Source: Acidimicrobiia bacterium (lineage in GTDB: Bacteria; Actinomycetota; Acidimicrobiia; IMCC26256; JADLDD01). Taken from it: a stretch of DNA of 55,797 nucleotides. Positions 18,654 to 27,276 of the stretch are shown here, piece by piece. Numbering within the stretch: the stretch's first letter is position 1; every line of letters begins with the position of its first letter. The DNA is taken from positions 1 to 55,797 of the forward strand of contig JADLDD010000006.1 of the NCBI GenBank assembly GCA_020846855.1, read 5' to 3'. The notes beneath the pieces are model-generated. The model had not been told where the DNA came from, made no database searches, and worked only from the letters and a program-made list of their open reading frames with translations. A program made the position numbers and the translations under genes.

Positions 18654-18675
18654 CCGGTGGCCGGTGACACCGGTA
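18652..18675. promoter_or_regulatory. Inverted repeat over the clpC promoter (operator candidate)
   Basis: TACCGGTG (18652-18659) and CACCGGTA (18668-18675) form a perfect 8-bp inverted repeat with an 8-nt spacer. It touches the clpC -10 and covers the -35 region, where a dimeric repressor would act. It does not match the HAIR, CIRCE, CtsR or ClgR consensus as I know them. Confidence 0.5.
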
Positions 18676-18849
18676 CCGGCGCCTGCACCGGGACCGTCGC
18701 CACCCGGGACCACCCGGATCGCCACCCCGGTATGGATCGACTCCGGGCCCGGCAACCTGAATCCCTATCTCCTGATACCCGGTAAGCACCGCGGCGACCG
18801 GAATTGTTCCCGGCGGCCGTTCCGGTTGGTGGGCGGCGGAGGGCTGCCG

Positions 18850-18855
18850 TAGCCT
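18850..18855 (+). promoter_or_regulatory. Promoter for leaderless polyprenyl synthase
   Basis: TTGGTG (18826-18831), 18 nt, TAGCCT (18850-18855), 7 nt, ATG. Both hexamers are present and there is no room for a ribosome binding site. The rest of 18591-18862 holds the clpC promoter; I see no gene in it. Confidence 0.5.
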
Positions 18856-18862
18856 GCTGCGG

Positions 18863-19840
18863 ATGCAGCCTCTGCGGGCCCTGGGACTCGATCCGCTCGC
18901 AGGCGACCTGGAACGGGTCGAGGAGGCGCTCCGGGGATCCGTCCGAAGCGACGACCGGCTCCTCGGCGAGGTGGCCGGCCACCTGGTGGGCGCGGGCGGC
19001 AAGCGCCTACGTCCCGCGCTGACCCTGGGAGCGGCCTACGCCGTCTCGGGCGCCGCCACCGTGGCCCCCGAGGTGATCACCGGCGCGGTGGCTGTGGAGC
19101 TCGTGCACCTCGGGTCTCTCTACCACGACGACGTGATCGACGAGGCCCAGACCCGCCGCGGCGTCCCCAGCGTCAACGCCCGCTGGAACAACATCGTCGC
19201 CATCCTGGCCGGCGACTTCCTCCTGGCCCGGGCTTCCGACCGGGCCGCGTCGCTCGGCGCCGACGTCGCCGGGCTCCTCGCCCGGACCATCGGCGAGCTC
19301 TGCCGCGGCCAGGTCCTCGAGCTGCACCACCTCTTCGACGCCGACCGCTCCGAGGAGGCCTACCTCTCGGCCGTCGCCGGCAAGACGGCCGCGCTCTTCG
19401 CCACGTCGTGCCGGATCGGCGGGATGGTCTGCGGCCTCGACGAACCGGGCCTCGACGCCCTCGACCGCTTCGGGCACCACCTCGGCATGTGCTTCCAGAT
19501 CGTCGACGACATCCTCGACACCACGTCGTCGGCCGACGACCTCGGCAAGCCGGCCGGCAACGACCTCCTCGAAGGCGTCTACACGCTCCCCGTGATCTAC
19601 GCCGTCGGGCGTCACCCGGAGCTGCGTGAGGCTCTGGGCCGCCGACTCGACGACTCCGAGCTCGCCGCGGTCCTGGCGACGGTCCGCTCCGGCGGCGCGG
19701 TCGACGACGCCACGGGCGTCGCGCGCGACCACGCGACCAAGGCGGTGGAGGCCCTGCGGGGTGCGGCCGACGGGTTCGATCCCGAGGTGGTCGAGGCCCT
19801 GACGCGCCTCGTAGACGGGCTGGTGGTCCGCCGGTCCTGA
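18863..19840 (+). CDS. Trans-polyprenyl diphosphate synthase
   Basis: Builds long-chain prenyl diphosphates, probably for menaquinone side chains, by adding IPP to an allylic primer; 325 aa. First Asp-rich motif DDVID (D89, D90, D93), second motif DDILD (D215, D216, D219), GGKRLRP near the N-terminus for IPP binding. Product length cannot be read with confidence; residues before the first motif (SLYH) are bulky-poor, compatible with C35-C50. Alone between divergent clpC and a convergent hydrolase. Could be named grcC/hepT by analogy to mycobacteria. Confidence 0.9.
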   Translation: MQPLRALGLDPLAGDLERVEEALRGSVRSDDRLLGEVAGHLVGAGGKRLRPALTLGAAYAVSGAATVAPEVITGAVAVELVHLGSLYHDDVIDEAQTRRGVPSVNARWNNIVAILAGDFLLARASDRAASLGADVAGLLARTIGELCRGQVLELHHLFDADRSEEAYLSAVAGKTAALFATSCRIGGMVCGLDEPGLDALDRFGHHLGMCFQIVDDILDTTSSADDLGKPAGNDLLEGVYTLPVIYAVGRHPELREALGRRLDDSELAAVLATVRSGGAVDDATGVARDHATKAVEALRGAADGFDPEVVEALTRLVDGLVVRRS

Positions 19841-19891
19841 CCCGGTGATCCGGTGACCCCGCGACCACGCGTCGGGATGCCGGCGGGTCGG

Positions 19892-20755
19892 TCAGGCGGT
19901 CCGGACCACCCGGGTCTCCTCCGCATCTCCCGCCGACTCGGGGTCGGCGGCGGCGTCGACTCGGGCCAGGAACTCCAGCACGGCGTCGTTGTACGCGATG
20001 GGGGCTTCCACCATCAGGCCGTGGGCGGCGCCCGACAGCACCGCGAGCTCCGCGCCGGGGATCAGCTCGGCGATCTCCTCGGCGTCGCCGAGCGGCGTCA
20101 GGGAGTCCTGGGACCCGGTGATGACCAGCGTGGGGGCTCGCACGTGGACGAGCTCGGCCCGGAGCTCGTCGGGGGCGTCGAGGATGGCGTCGATCTGGGC
20201 CACGAACGCCTCGGCGGGCTGCTGGAGCACGATGCGGGCCAGGAGGTTGATCCACACCCCGAAACGCCGCTGGATGCGGGGACCGACGAGCCAGTGCAGG
20301 GCGTCCTCGCTGAGGGCGCCTATGCCCCGCACCCGCACGATCTCCGCCCACTCGGCGAAGAGCTCCCGCCGCCAGTCGTGGTGGCTGCACGCCGTGCACG
20401 CGAGGACGAGGGAGCGGACCCGTTCGGGGTGGAGCACACCGATGATCTGGGCGATGACACCACCCATCGACGCGCCCATGACGTGGGCCTGATCGATGCC
20501 TTCCGCGTCGAGGACGGACACGGCGTCGCTCGCCATCCGGTCGAGGTCGTACGGGCCGGGGGGCTTGTCGGACTGGCCCGAACCGCGGTTGTCGACGGCG
20601 AGGCAGCGGTAGCGGCGGCCCATGGCGACCCGCTGGAGGGCCCAGCCCCGCGAGTCGGTGCCGAGACCCTGGATCATCAGCAGCGCGGGCGCGTCCCTGC
20701 GACCCCACGTCTGGTAGTGGATCTCCGCCCCGTCGTCAGCGAGCACAGTGGGCAT
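19892..20755 (-). CDS. Alpha/beta hydrolase
   Basis: 287 aa with a complete triad: S96 in GASMGG, D217 in SQDSL, H245 in AAHGLM, and an oxyanion-side IQGLGTDSRGW loop. The fold resembles 3-oxoadipate enol-lactonase-type hydrolases, but the substrate is unknown. Convergent with the polyprenyl synthase gene (51 bp between stops; no clear terminator hairpin). A near-consensus -10 TACAAT is 8 nt before the ATG, so leaderless transcription is likely. Confidence 0.82.
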   Translation of the reverse strand: MPTVLADDGAEIHYQTWGRRDAPALLMIQGLGTDSRGWALQRVAMGRRYRCLAVDNRGSGQSDKPPGPYDLDRMASDAVSVLDAEGIDQAHVMGASMGGVIAQIIGVLHPERVRSLVLACTACSHHDWRRELFAEWAEIVRVRGIGALSEDALHWLVGPRIQRRFGVWINLLARIVLQQPAEAFVAQIDAILDAPDELRAELVHVRAPTLVITGSQDSLTPLGDAEEIAELIPGAELAVLSGAAHGLMVEAPIAYNDAVLEFLARVDAAADPESAGDAEETRVVRTA

Positions 20756-20763
20756 ACGTCCCC

Positions 20764-20769
20764 ATTGTA
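20764..20769 (-). promoter_or_regulatory. -10 element for leaderless alpha/beta hydrolase gene
   Basis: Minus-strand TACAAT, 8 nt before the ATG at 20755; the best -10 match among the leaderless genes of the window. Confidence 0.5.
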
Positions 20770-20797
20770 CCCGGGTGCGGCGGGGCCCAATCCGGAC

Positions 20798-21493
20798 CTA
20801 GCCGGCGGCCAGGAGCCGGCCCACGGCCTCCCGGGCGGCCTCGGCCAACTCCGCCGGCGCGAGGGGGTCGTGGAGGTCGCGCGCGCCTAGCTCGAGCGGG
20901 CGACCCACGGTGACCTTCCACGGCCGCACCGGAAGGCCGAGCGGTCCCCCCGGTCGGATCGCGACCGGGATGACCGGGAATCCGACGGCCGCCGCGAGGA
21001 GGCCCAGCGGGGGGATCCCGGCCCCGGTCCGCAGCCAGGTGGGCCCGAGCGGCACCGCCGCCACGTGGCCGGCCCGCAGGAGCGCCCGCAGGTCGGTCGG
21101 GTAGGCGCCGATGGCGCCCAGCTTGCGCACGAGGTCGCCGACGGCCGGCAGGTCGGGGGCGCCAACGACCCGCAGGCGGCGGCCCGTGACCCGCCGGACG
21201 GCCATGCCGAGCACCAGCGGCTCGGACAGCCCGAGGCCCCGGTTCGCCACCAGTAGGGCCGGGCCGCGCCGGGGCAGGTTCCGGGGCCTGGCGACATCGA
21301 CCCTGACCAGGGGGACGAGCGGGGGGAGGACGAAGTCCTGGAGCTGCGGATCAGCCCCGAAGGGGTCGATCAGGTAGCGGCCGCTGATCCGGCTCCGGAG
21401 CATCTCGAGGGCGGAACGCGGCGTCTGGACCCGGTCGACGTCGATGCCGTAGTCGTGGCCGTCGATCCCGACGGACCCGGCGGCCGGGCTCAC
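20798..21493 (-). CDS. PlsC-like acyltransferase fold protein lacking the HX4D motif
   Basis: 231 aa. The region LPRRGPALLVANRGLGLSEP (about 73-92) aligns with the start of the PlsC/LPLAT domain (typical ALLVANH..), but the catalytic His of NHx4D is Arg (R85) and the Asp is not at its place. Downstream segments (AAVPLGPTWLRTGAGIPPLGLLAAAVGFPVIPVAIR) match the P-G-T and IPV blocks of the family. The GTG start overlaps the stop of the SDR gene (GTGA). A similar SDR/acyltransferase pair exists in mycobacteria (Rv0501-Rv0502, from memory). Possibly a non-catalytic paralogue. Confidence 0.65.
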   Translation of the reverse strand: MSPAAGSVGIDGHDYGIDVDRVQTPRSALEMLRSRISGRYLIDPFGADPQLQDFVLPPLVPLVRVDVARPRNLPRRGPALLVANRGLGLSEPLVLGMAVRRVTGRRLRVVGAPDLPAVGDLVRKLGAIGAYPTDLRALLRAGHVAAVPLGPTWLRTGAGIPPLGLLAAAVGFPVIPVAIRPGGPLGLPVRPWKVTVGRPLELGARDLHDPLAPAELAEAAREAVGRLLAAG

Positions 21494-22449
21494 GCGGCCT
21501 CCGCCGGCCGCAGGGTGGTGACGGTCGCCCACTCGTAGAGGTCGGTGAGGACCTCCTGGCTGGTCGCCAGCCCCTCGAGCTCCAGCGCGTCGACGGCCCG
21601 GCTGCCGTCGGCGGTCCCCCCGTGGCGGAGGACCTCCTCGACGTGGAGCGGCAACGGGGCCCCGGCGAGCTCGGCCATGCGCCGCGCCACGACCCACCCC
21701 ACGCCCGCGACCGGGAACGGCAGGCGGTTGCCTGCCCGGACGGCCTGCCACGGGGTCGCGGCGCCCGGACCCACCAGGTTCAGGGCGCCGTCGTGGGCCC
21801 GCAGCAGCGCCTCGGCGGCGGCCCGGGCGGCGTCGCGGGCGTCGACGAGACCGAAGGCCGGGTCGGCGAACGCCGGCACCGGCACCACCGGCAGGCGGAG
21901 CAGGCGGCCGAGCGGGCTGGGGACGTGCGAGGCCACCACGGGCGCCATGCGCAGCGCGCACACCGGGATGCCGAGCCCGCGGCCGACGCGGGTGGCCAGG
22001 GCCTCGACGTCGAGGCACATCCGCCCGTAGGGGGTGGTCGGCGCGACGGGGACCTCTTCGTCTGGGACGCTCGGGCGACCGCGCCCCCGCCCGTAGACCG
22101 CGAGGCCGCTGCGCACCACCACACGCTCCAGGGCACCGGTGCGGGCGGCCGCACCCAGCGCGGCGGCGGTGGCGGCCTCCGTCCGCTCCTCCGCGGAGGC
22201 CGGGCCCATGCGGGCGTGCGGCTCGTAGACCCCGATGTGAGCGAGCGCCTCGGGGGCGAAGTCGGCCACGAACGCGGCCAGGCGCTCGCCGTCGCGGGGA
22301 TCGATCCGGTGGAAGGACGCGCGCCGCAGGCGCCGGCGAGGAGGCAGGAAGTCGACGCCGGCGATCTCGTCGACGTCGGGGTGCACCTCCAGGATCTGGG
22401 CCACCGCGGTCCCGAGCTCGCCCCCCATGCCCGTCACCAGTACCCGCAC
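21490..22449 (-). CDS. SDR-fold NAD(P)-binding protein lacking the catalytic Lys
   Basis: 319 aa. Rossmann motif TGMGGELG (6-13), acidic end of beta2 (D33), and an extended-SDR layout like GalE. S114 is present in SGLAVYG, and Y141 in PYGRMC aligns with the catalytic Tyr, but the Lys four residues later is Cys (C145). Oxidoreductase or epimerase chemistry is therefore doubtful. GTG 22449 start, 28 bp after lysS, and coupled to the acyltransferase-like gene. It may bind nucleotide for a structural or regulatory role. Confidence 0.7.
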   Translation of the reverse strand: MRVLVTGMGGELGTAVAQILEVHPDVDEIAGVDFLPPRRRLRRASFHRIDPRDGERLAAFVADFAPEALAHIGVYEPHARMGPASAEERTEAATAAALGAAARTGALERVVVRSGLAVYGRGRGRPSVPDEEVPVAPTTPYGRMCLDVEALATRVGRGLGIPVCALRMAPVVASHVPSPLGRLLRLPVVPVPAFADPAFGLVDARDAARAAAEALLRAHDGALNLVGPGAATPWQAVRAGNRLPFPVAGVGWVVARRMAELAGAPLPLHVEEVLRHGGTADGSRAVDALELEGLATSQEVLTDLYEWATVTTLRPAEAA

Positions 22450-22477
22450 TCGGATACCCCCGTGTCCCTCGGTCGCC

Positions 22478-23959
22478 TCAGTCCTCGACCGGCGCTTCGG
22501 GACGGAGCGTCGGGAAGAGGACGACCTCCCGGATCGAGGACACCCCGGCCAGGAGCATGACCAGCCGGTCGACCCCGATGCCGAGGCCGCCGCACGGCGG
22601 CATACCGTACTCCAGGGCCCGGAGGAAGTCGTCGTCCACACCGTGGGCCTCGTCGTCGCCGGCGGCCCGGAGCCGGGCCTGCTCCTCGAGCCGGCGGCGC
22701 TGGTCGACGGGGTCGTTCAGCTCGCTGAACGCGTTGGCCAGCTCGCGGCCCAGCACCACGGCCTCGAACCGCTCCACCAGGGCGGGATCGTCGCGGTGGA
22801 CACGCGCCAGGGGCGACACCTCGAGCGGGTAGTCGGTCACGAACACCGGCCCCACGAGCTGCGGCTCCACCACCTTCTCGTAGATCTCCGTCACCACCTT
22901 GCCGGGCCCCCACGAGGGATCGGGCTCCACCCCCGCGGCGACGGCGGCCCGGTGCAGCTCGGCACCCGGTCGGGCCGGGTGCACGTCGAGACCGGCGTGC
23001 CGCCGGATCAGGTCGAGCATCGAGGCCCGCTCCCACGGCGGGGCCAGGTCGACCGTGGTGCCGTCGACCTCGACGGTGGTGCGCCCGAGGGTTGCGCGCG
23101 CCACCTCGGCCACGACCTCCTCGGTGAGCGTCATCATGTCGGTGTAGTCGGCGAACGCCTGGTAGGCCTCGAGCATCGTGAACTCGGGGTTGTGGCGGGT
23201 CGACAGGCCCTCGTTGCGGAACACCCTCCCGATCTCGAAGACCCTCTCCATCCCGCCCACGATCAGGCGCTTCAGGTGCAGTTCGAGCGCGATGCGCAGC
23301 ACGAGATCGAGGTCGAGGGCGTTGTGGTGGGTCACGAACGGTCGGGCGGCCGCGCCGCCGGCCTGGTGGTGCAGGACGGGCGTCTCGACCTCCACGAACC
23401 CGCGGTCGTGGAGCTGGCGACGCAGCGCGTCGAGGGCGTCGGAGCGCAGCCGGGCCACCCGGCGGGCGTCCTCGTTGACGATCAGGTCGACGTACCGGCG
23501 CCGGAACCGGGTGTCGACGTCGGCCAGGCCGTGCCACTTGTCGGGCAGGGGGAGCAACGCCTTGGCGAGCAGGGTCGCCTCGGCGACCTTCACGCTCAGC
23601 TCCCCCTTCCGGGTGGTCATCACGGTGCCCCGGGCCCCCACCCAGTCGCCGAGGTCCAGGGCGCGGAAGGCGTCGAGGGGCCCGGCCCCCATCTCCCGCT
23701 CCGACGCGAAGAGCTGGATCGTCCCCGACCCGTCGCGCAGCGTCCCGAACACCAGTCGCCCCTGGTCGCGCCGCAGCACGAGGCGCCCGGCGACGCTCAC
23801 CTCCACGTCGGTCTCGGTCCCGGGGTCGAGGGCTCCGAACTCGGCGTGCAGCGACGCCGCGTCGCGGTCGCGGTCGTAGCGCACCGGGTAGGGGTCGCCG
23901 CCGTGCGCGCGGATCTCCTCGACCCGGGCGAGGCGCCGGTCCCGCTCCTCGTCGGTCAC
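22478..23959 (-). CDS. lysS: Lysyl-tRNA synthetase, class II
   Basis: Charges tRNA-Lys; 493 aa, full length. OB-fold anticodon domain (about 45-135) and class II catalytic core with motif 2 RVFRNEGLSTRHNPEFTMLE and motif 3 GGLGIGVDRLVMLL near the C-terminus. The GTG start overlaps the coaX stop (GTGA), so it is translationally coupled to it. coaX next to lysS is common in actinobacteria. It is not a LysX-type fusion: there is no N-terminal membrane domain. Confidence 0.96.
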   Translation of the reverse strand: MTDEERDRRLARVEEIRAHGGDPYPVRYDRDRDAASLHAEFGALDPGTETDVEVSVAGRLVLRRDQGRLVFGTLRDGSGTIQLFASEREMGAGPLDAFRALDLGDWVGARGTVMTTRKGELSVKVAEATLLAKALLPLPDKWHGLADVDTRFRRRYVDLIVNEDARRVARLRSDALDALRRQLHDRGFVEVETPVLHHQAGGAAARPFVTHHNALDLDLVLRIALELHLKRLIVGGMERVFEIGRVFRNEGLSTRHNPEFTMLEAYQAFADYTDMMTLTEEVVAEVARATLGRTTVEVDGTTVDLAPPWERASMLDLIRRHAGLDVHPARPGAELHRAAVAAGVEPDPSWGPGKVVTEIYEKVVEPQLVGPVFVTDYPLEVSPLARVHRDDPALVERFEAVVLGRELANAFSELNDPVDQRRRLEEQARLRAAGDDEAHGVDDDFLRALEYGMPPCGGLGIGVDRLVMLLAGVSSIREVVLFPTLRPEAPVED

Positions 23960-24720
23960 TGGTTCCTCTCGAAGATGATCCGGAGCCCGTGCAGGGTGAG
24001 CCAGGGCTCGTCGTGCTGGATCGTGCGGGAGTGCGGCTTGATCATCTCGACGAGGCCGCCCGTGGCCACCACCGTGCACGGTCCCAGCTCGGCCTCGAAT
24101 CGCTCGACGAGGGCGTCGACCTGGCCCGTGAACCCGTAGACCGATCCCGACTGGATCGACTCGATCGTGGACTTGCCGATCACGTTCCTGGGCGCGACGA
24201 ACTCGACCCGCCGCAGCGCGGCCGCGCGCCCGAACAGCGCGTCCATCGAGATCTCTATGCCGGGGAAGATCGCCCCGCCCAGGTACTCGCCGTTCGCGCT
24301 GACGGCCTCGATCGTGTTGGCGGTCCCGAAGTCGACGACGATCGTGGGGCCGCCGTAGAGGTCGTAGGCCGCCACGGCGTTGGCGATCCGGTCGGCCCCC
24401 ACCTCCTTGGGGTTGTCGTAGAGGATCGCCATCCCGGTGCGTACACCCGGCTCGACGACCAGGGCGGGGGTGCCGAAGTAGCGCTCCGTCATCTCCCGCA
24501 TCGCGGCGGTCACGCGCGGGACCCCCGACGAAACGGCGACCCCGGTGATCTCGGAATCGAACGAGAACCCGTGGAAGCCGAGGAACTGCTGGATCAGGAG
24601 CGCCAGCTCGTCGGAGGTCCGGTCGGCGACGGTCGCGATCCGCCAGTGGTCCTCGAGCTCCGCGTCGCGGAACAGGCCGATGACGGTCTGGGTGTTGCCG
24701 ACGTCGACGGCCAGCAGCAT
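23956..24720 (-). CDS. coaX: Type III pantothenate kinase
   Basis: Phosphorylates pantothenate, first step of CoA synthesis; ASKHA fold, 254 aa. Phosphate-binding motif DVGNTQ (6-11), GADRIAN, and DFGTANTIEAV are the type III hallmarks. ATG 24720 has GAGG 5 nt upstream and is preferred to the in-frame GTG at 24726. It lies directly after nadC and upstream of lysS. With panC and panD in the same gene array, pantothenate synthesis and use are co-located. Confidence 0.93.
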   Translation of the reverse strand: MLLAVDVGNTQTVIGLFRDAELEDHWRIATVADRTSDELALLIQQFLGFHGFSFDSEITGVAVSSGVPRVTAAMREMTERYFGTPALVVEPGVRTGMAILYDNPKEVGADRIANAVAAYDLYGGPTIVVDFGTANTIEAVSANGEYLGGAIFPGIEISMDALFGRAAALRRVEFVAPRNVIGKSTIESIQSGSVYGFTGQVDALVERFEAELGPCTVVATGGLVEMIKPHSRTIQHDEPWLTLHGLRIIFERNQ

Positions 24721-24727
24721 CTTCACC

Positions 24728-25591
24728 TCACCTCAGGTCGAAACCGATGTCGAGCGCGGGGGCGGACTGCGTGATCGACCCCGACGAGATCAGGTCGGCG
24801 CCGGCCTCGGCGTACGCCGCGACCGTCGCGAGGGTCACGCCGCCCGACACCTCCACCAGGAAGCCGGGCGGCGCCGTGGCGCGCGCCCGCTCCACGCAGG
24901 CCCCGACCTGCTCGGGGGTCATGTTGTCGAGGAGCACCATGGTCGCCCCGGCCGCGATCGCCTCCTCCATCTGGGCGGGCCGGTCGCACTCGACCTCGAC
25001 GCCGCGGCCCGGCCACGCCTCCCGGGCCCGGCGGACGGCCTCGGCGATGGTCACGCCCCCGAGGTGGTTGTCCTTGACGAGCACGAGCTCGGAGAGGTTC
25101 CCGCGGTGGTTGGCCCCGCCTCCGGCGCGCACCGCGGCCTTCTCCAGGGCCCGCAGGCCGGGAAGCGTCTTGCGAGTGTCGAGGATGCGGGCGTGGCCAC
25201 CGGCGCGCTCCACGAACGCCCGGGTCACGGTCGCGACCCCCGAGAGGTGGCACAGGAAGTTGAGGGCGCTGCGCTCGCCGGTGAGGATCGGGCGCAGCGG
25301 CCCGCTGATCGTCCCCACCAAGGTGCCGGAGTCGAGGAGGGAGCCGTCGGGACCCGACCACGCGACCACCACCGCCGGGTCGAGGCGGCGGTACACCTCG
25401 GTGGCGCAAGCCGTCCCGGCCAGGACCCCGGGCTCGCGGGCCACGACGTCGACCGCGGCGGTGGCCTCCACCGGCACCAGCGCGGCGGTGACGTCGCCGA
25501 GAGGGCCGAGATCCTCGGCCAGGGCGCGCTCGACCGCGTCGCGGACCGCGCCGGCGGGAGGCTCGACGGGCACTCCGCTCACGGCGCTCAC
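24728..25591 (-). CDS. nadC: Nicotinate-nucleotide pyrophosphorylase (quinolinate phosphoribosyltransferase)
   Basis: Converts quinolinate and PRPP to nicotinate mononucleotide and CO2; 287 aa. Signature blocks ALNFLCHLSGVAT, DTRKTLPGLR, GGGANHR, VLVKDNH, and the late VSGGVTL/GADLISSGSIT. GTG 25591 overlaps the nadB stop (GTGA). nadA, the quinolinate synthase that should work with NadB and NadC, is not in this window. Confidence 0.94.
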   Translation of the reverse strand: MSAVSGVPVEPPAGAVRDAVERALAEDLGPLGDVTAALVPVEATAAVDVVAREPGVLAGTACATEVYRRLDPAVVVAWSGPDGSLLDSGTLVGTISGPLRPILTGERSALNFLCHLSGVATVTRAFVERAGGHARILDTRKTLPGLRALEKAAVRAGGGANHRGNLSELVLVKDNHLGGVTIAEAVRRAREAWPGRGVEVECDRPAQMEEAIAAGATMVLLDNMTPEQVGACVERARATAPPGFLVEVSGGVTLATVAAYAEAGADLISSGSITQSAPALDIGFDLR

Positions 25592-27276
25592 GGCACCGCC
25601 TCGGGTTGCGGGACGGCGAGGGGGGCGAACGAGACGGCTGCTCCGCCGCCCCCACCCACGGCCACGAACCGGCCGAGGAACCGCTCCGACGCCGAGGGGT
25701 GGTCGAGGCGGATGTGGGCGCCGCGGGACTCCTCCCGGGCCGTGGCCGCTGCTACCAGTACCCGGGCCACCGCGACCAGCCCGCGCAGCTCCCGTGCCGC
25801 CCTCCCCCCGGCCGACGCGCCCGGATCGGACGCGACCGCCTCGACGGCGGCGGCGGCCCGGGCCAGGGAGGCCGAATCGCGCCGGACCCCGGCGTCGCGC
25901 GTGAGGGCGCCCTGGAGCGTGGCGAGCGCGGCCGCGGTGGACGCCGCGGGTGTTCCTACCTCCGGTTCGGATCCCCGAGGGGGCTCGGATGCGGGCACCG
26001 GTGCCGGCGGTTCCGCCGGCACGAGCGGGGTCAGGTCGCGGAGCACCCCGGTCGGGTCGGGGCCGTCCTTGCCCCGCCGGATCGCGGCCGCGACCCGTGG
26101 CGCGAACACCAGCCCGTCGAGCAGCGAGTTCGACGCTAGGCGGTTGGCGCCGTGGACGCCCGAGCAGGCCGTCTCGCCGCACGCCCACAACCCCGCCAGC
26201 GTGGTGGCGCCGTCGAGGTCGGTCGCCACGCCCCCGGACAGGTAGTGCGCCGCGGGCGCGACGGGCAGGCGGTCGTGCTGGGGATCGAGGCCGAGCGAGC
26301 GGCACGAGGCGGCGAGGGTGGGGAAGCGGCGCGCGACCTCGGGGATGCCGGTGGCGTCGAGCCACAGGTGGTCGAGGCCACGGTCGACCATCCGGCTGGC
26401 CATCGCCCGGGACACCACGTCGCGGGGCGCCAGGTCGGCCATGGGGTGCTCGGAGGCCATGAAGGCTTCGCCGCGCTCGTCGCGCAACACCGCGCCCTCG
26501 CCTCGCAGCGCCTCGGACACGAGCGGCCGGGGCATGGTGGGGGTGTGGAGCGCGGTGGGATGGAACTGCATGAACTCGACGTCGGCGACGGCTGCACCCG
26601 CGGCGAGGGCCATGGCGAGGCCGTCGCCGGTCGAGAGGCGGGGGTTCGTGGTGACGGCGTAGAGCTGCCCGGCGCCGCCGGTGGCGAGGAGCGTGTGGCG
26701 GGCCTCGAACGCCGCCGGGCGTCCCTGCGGGTCGACGGCCTCCACCCCGGTGCAGCGACCGGCGGCCACCCGCAGACCCGTGGTGAACCAGCCCTCCCGG
26801 ACCTCTATCCCGGGCTGGGCCCGGACCGACGCCACGAGGGCGCGCTCGATCTCCGCGCCGGTGGCGTCGCCCCCGGCGTGCACCACCCGGGCCAACGAGT
26901 GGCCGCCCTCCCGGGCCAGGGCCGGCTCCCCCGAGGGCCCGTGGGTGTCGAAGGCCGCGCCGAGGGCCTGGAGCTCACGCACCCGGGCCGGCCCCTCGTT
27001 CACCAGCACCCGGACCGCGTCGACGTCGCAGAGCCCGGCCCCGGCCGCCAGCGTGTCGGCCAGGTGCCGGTCGGGCGAGTCGGAGGGCGCGAGGGCGGCG
27101 GCCACGCCCCCCTGGGCGTACCGGGTGGCCGAGTGGCTGAGCTCCCCCTTGGTGAGCACGAGGACGGCGAGCCCCGACCCGGCAGCCCACCGCGCCGCGG
27201 TCAGCCCCGCGACGCCACTGCCCACCACCACGAGGTCGTACACGGGGCGACCGTCAACCGCCGGCGGCGGTGGCAC
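25588..27276 (-). CDS. nadB: L-aspartate oxidase
   Basis: Flavoprotein that oxidises aspartate to iminoaspartate for NAD synthesis; up to 562 aa. FAD-binding GSGVAGL (19-25), SHSATRYAQGGVAAA, FMQFHPTALHTP, HYLSGGVATDLDGAT, and GANRLASNSLLDGLVF are family signatures. A Pro/Glu-rich insertion (about 430-460) splits the C-terminal region. GTG 27276 overlaps panD by 23 bases; GTG 27243 would avoid this and still keep the FAD motif, so the first 11 residues are uncertain. Coupled to nadC. Confidence 0.92.
   Translation of the reverse strand: MPPPPAVDGRPVYDLVVVGSGVAGLTAARWAAGSGLAVLVLTKGELSHSATRYAQGGVAAALAPSDSPDRHLADTLAAGAGLCDVDAVRVLVNEGPARVRELQALGAAFDTHGPSGEPALAREGGHSLARVVHAGGDATGAEIERALVASVRAQPGIEVREGWFTTGLRVAAGRCTGVEAVDPQGRPAAFEARHTLLATGGAGQLYAVTTNPRLSTGDGLAMALAAGAAVADVEFMQFHPTALHTPTMPRPLVSEALRGEGAVLRDERGEAFMASEHPMADLAPRDVVSRAMASRMVDRGLDHLWLDATGIPEVARRFPTLAASCRSLGLDPQHDRLPVAPAAHYLSGGVATDLDGATTLAGLWACGETACSGVHGANRLASNSLLDGLVFAPRVAAAIRRGKDGPDPTGVLRDLTPLVPAEPPAPVPASEPPRGSEPEVGTPAASTAAALATLQGALTRDAGVRRDSASLARAAAAVEAVASDPGASAGGRAARELRGLVAVARVLVAAATAREESRGAHIRLDHPSASERFLGRFVAVGGGGGAAVSFAPLAVPQPEAVP

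Noticed and set aside
18591-18862. HAIR, CIRCE or CtsR element before clpC
   Set aside because: No CTTGAGT-N7-ACTCAAG, TTAGCACTC-N9 or heptad repeat was found; the inverted repeat there has a different sequence.
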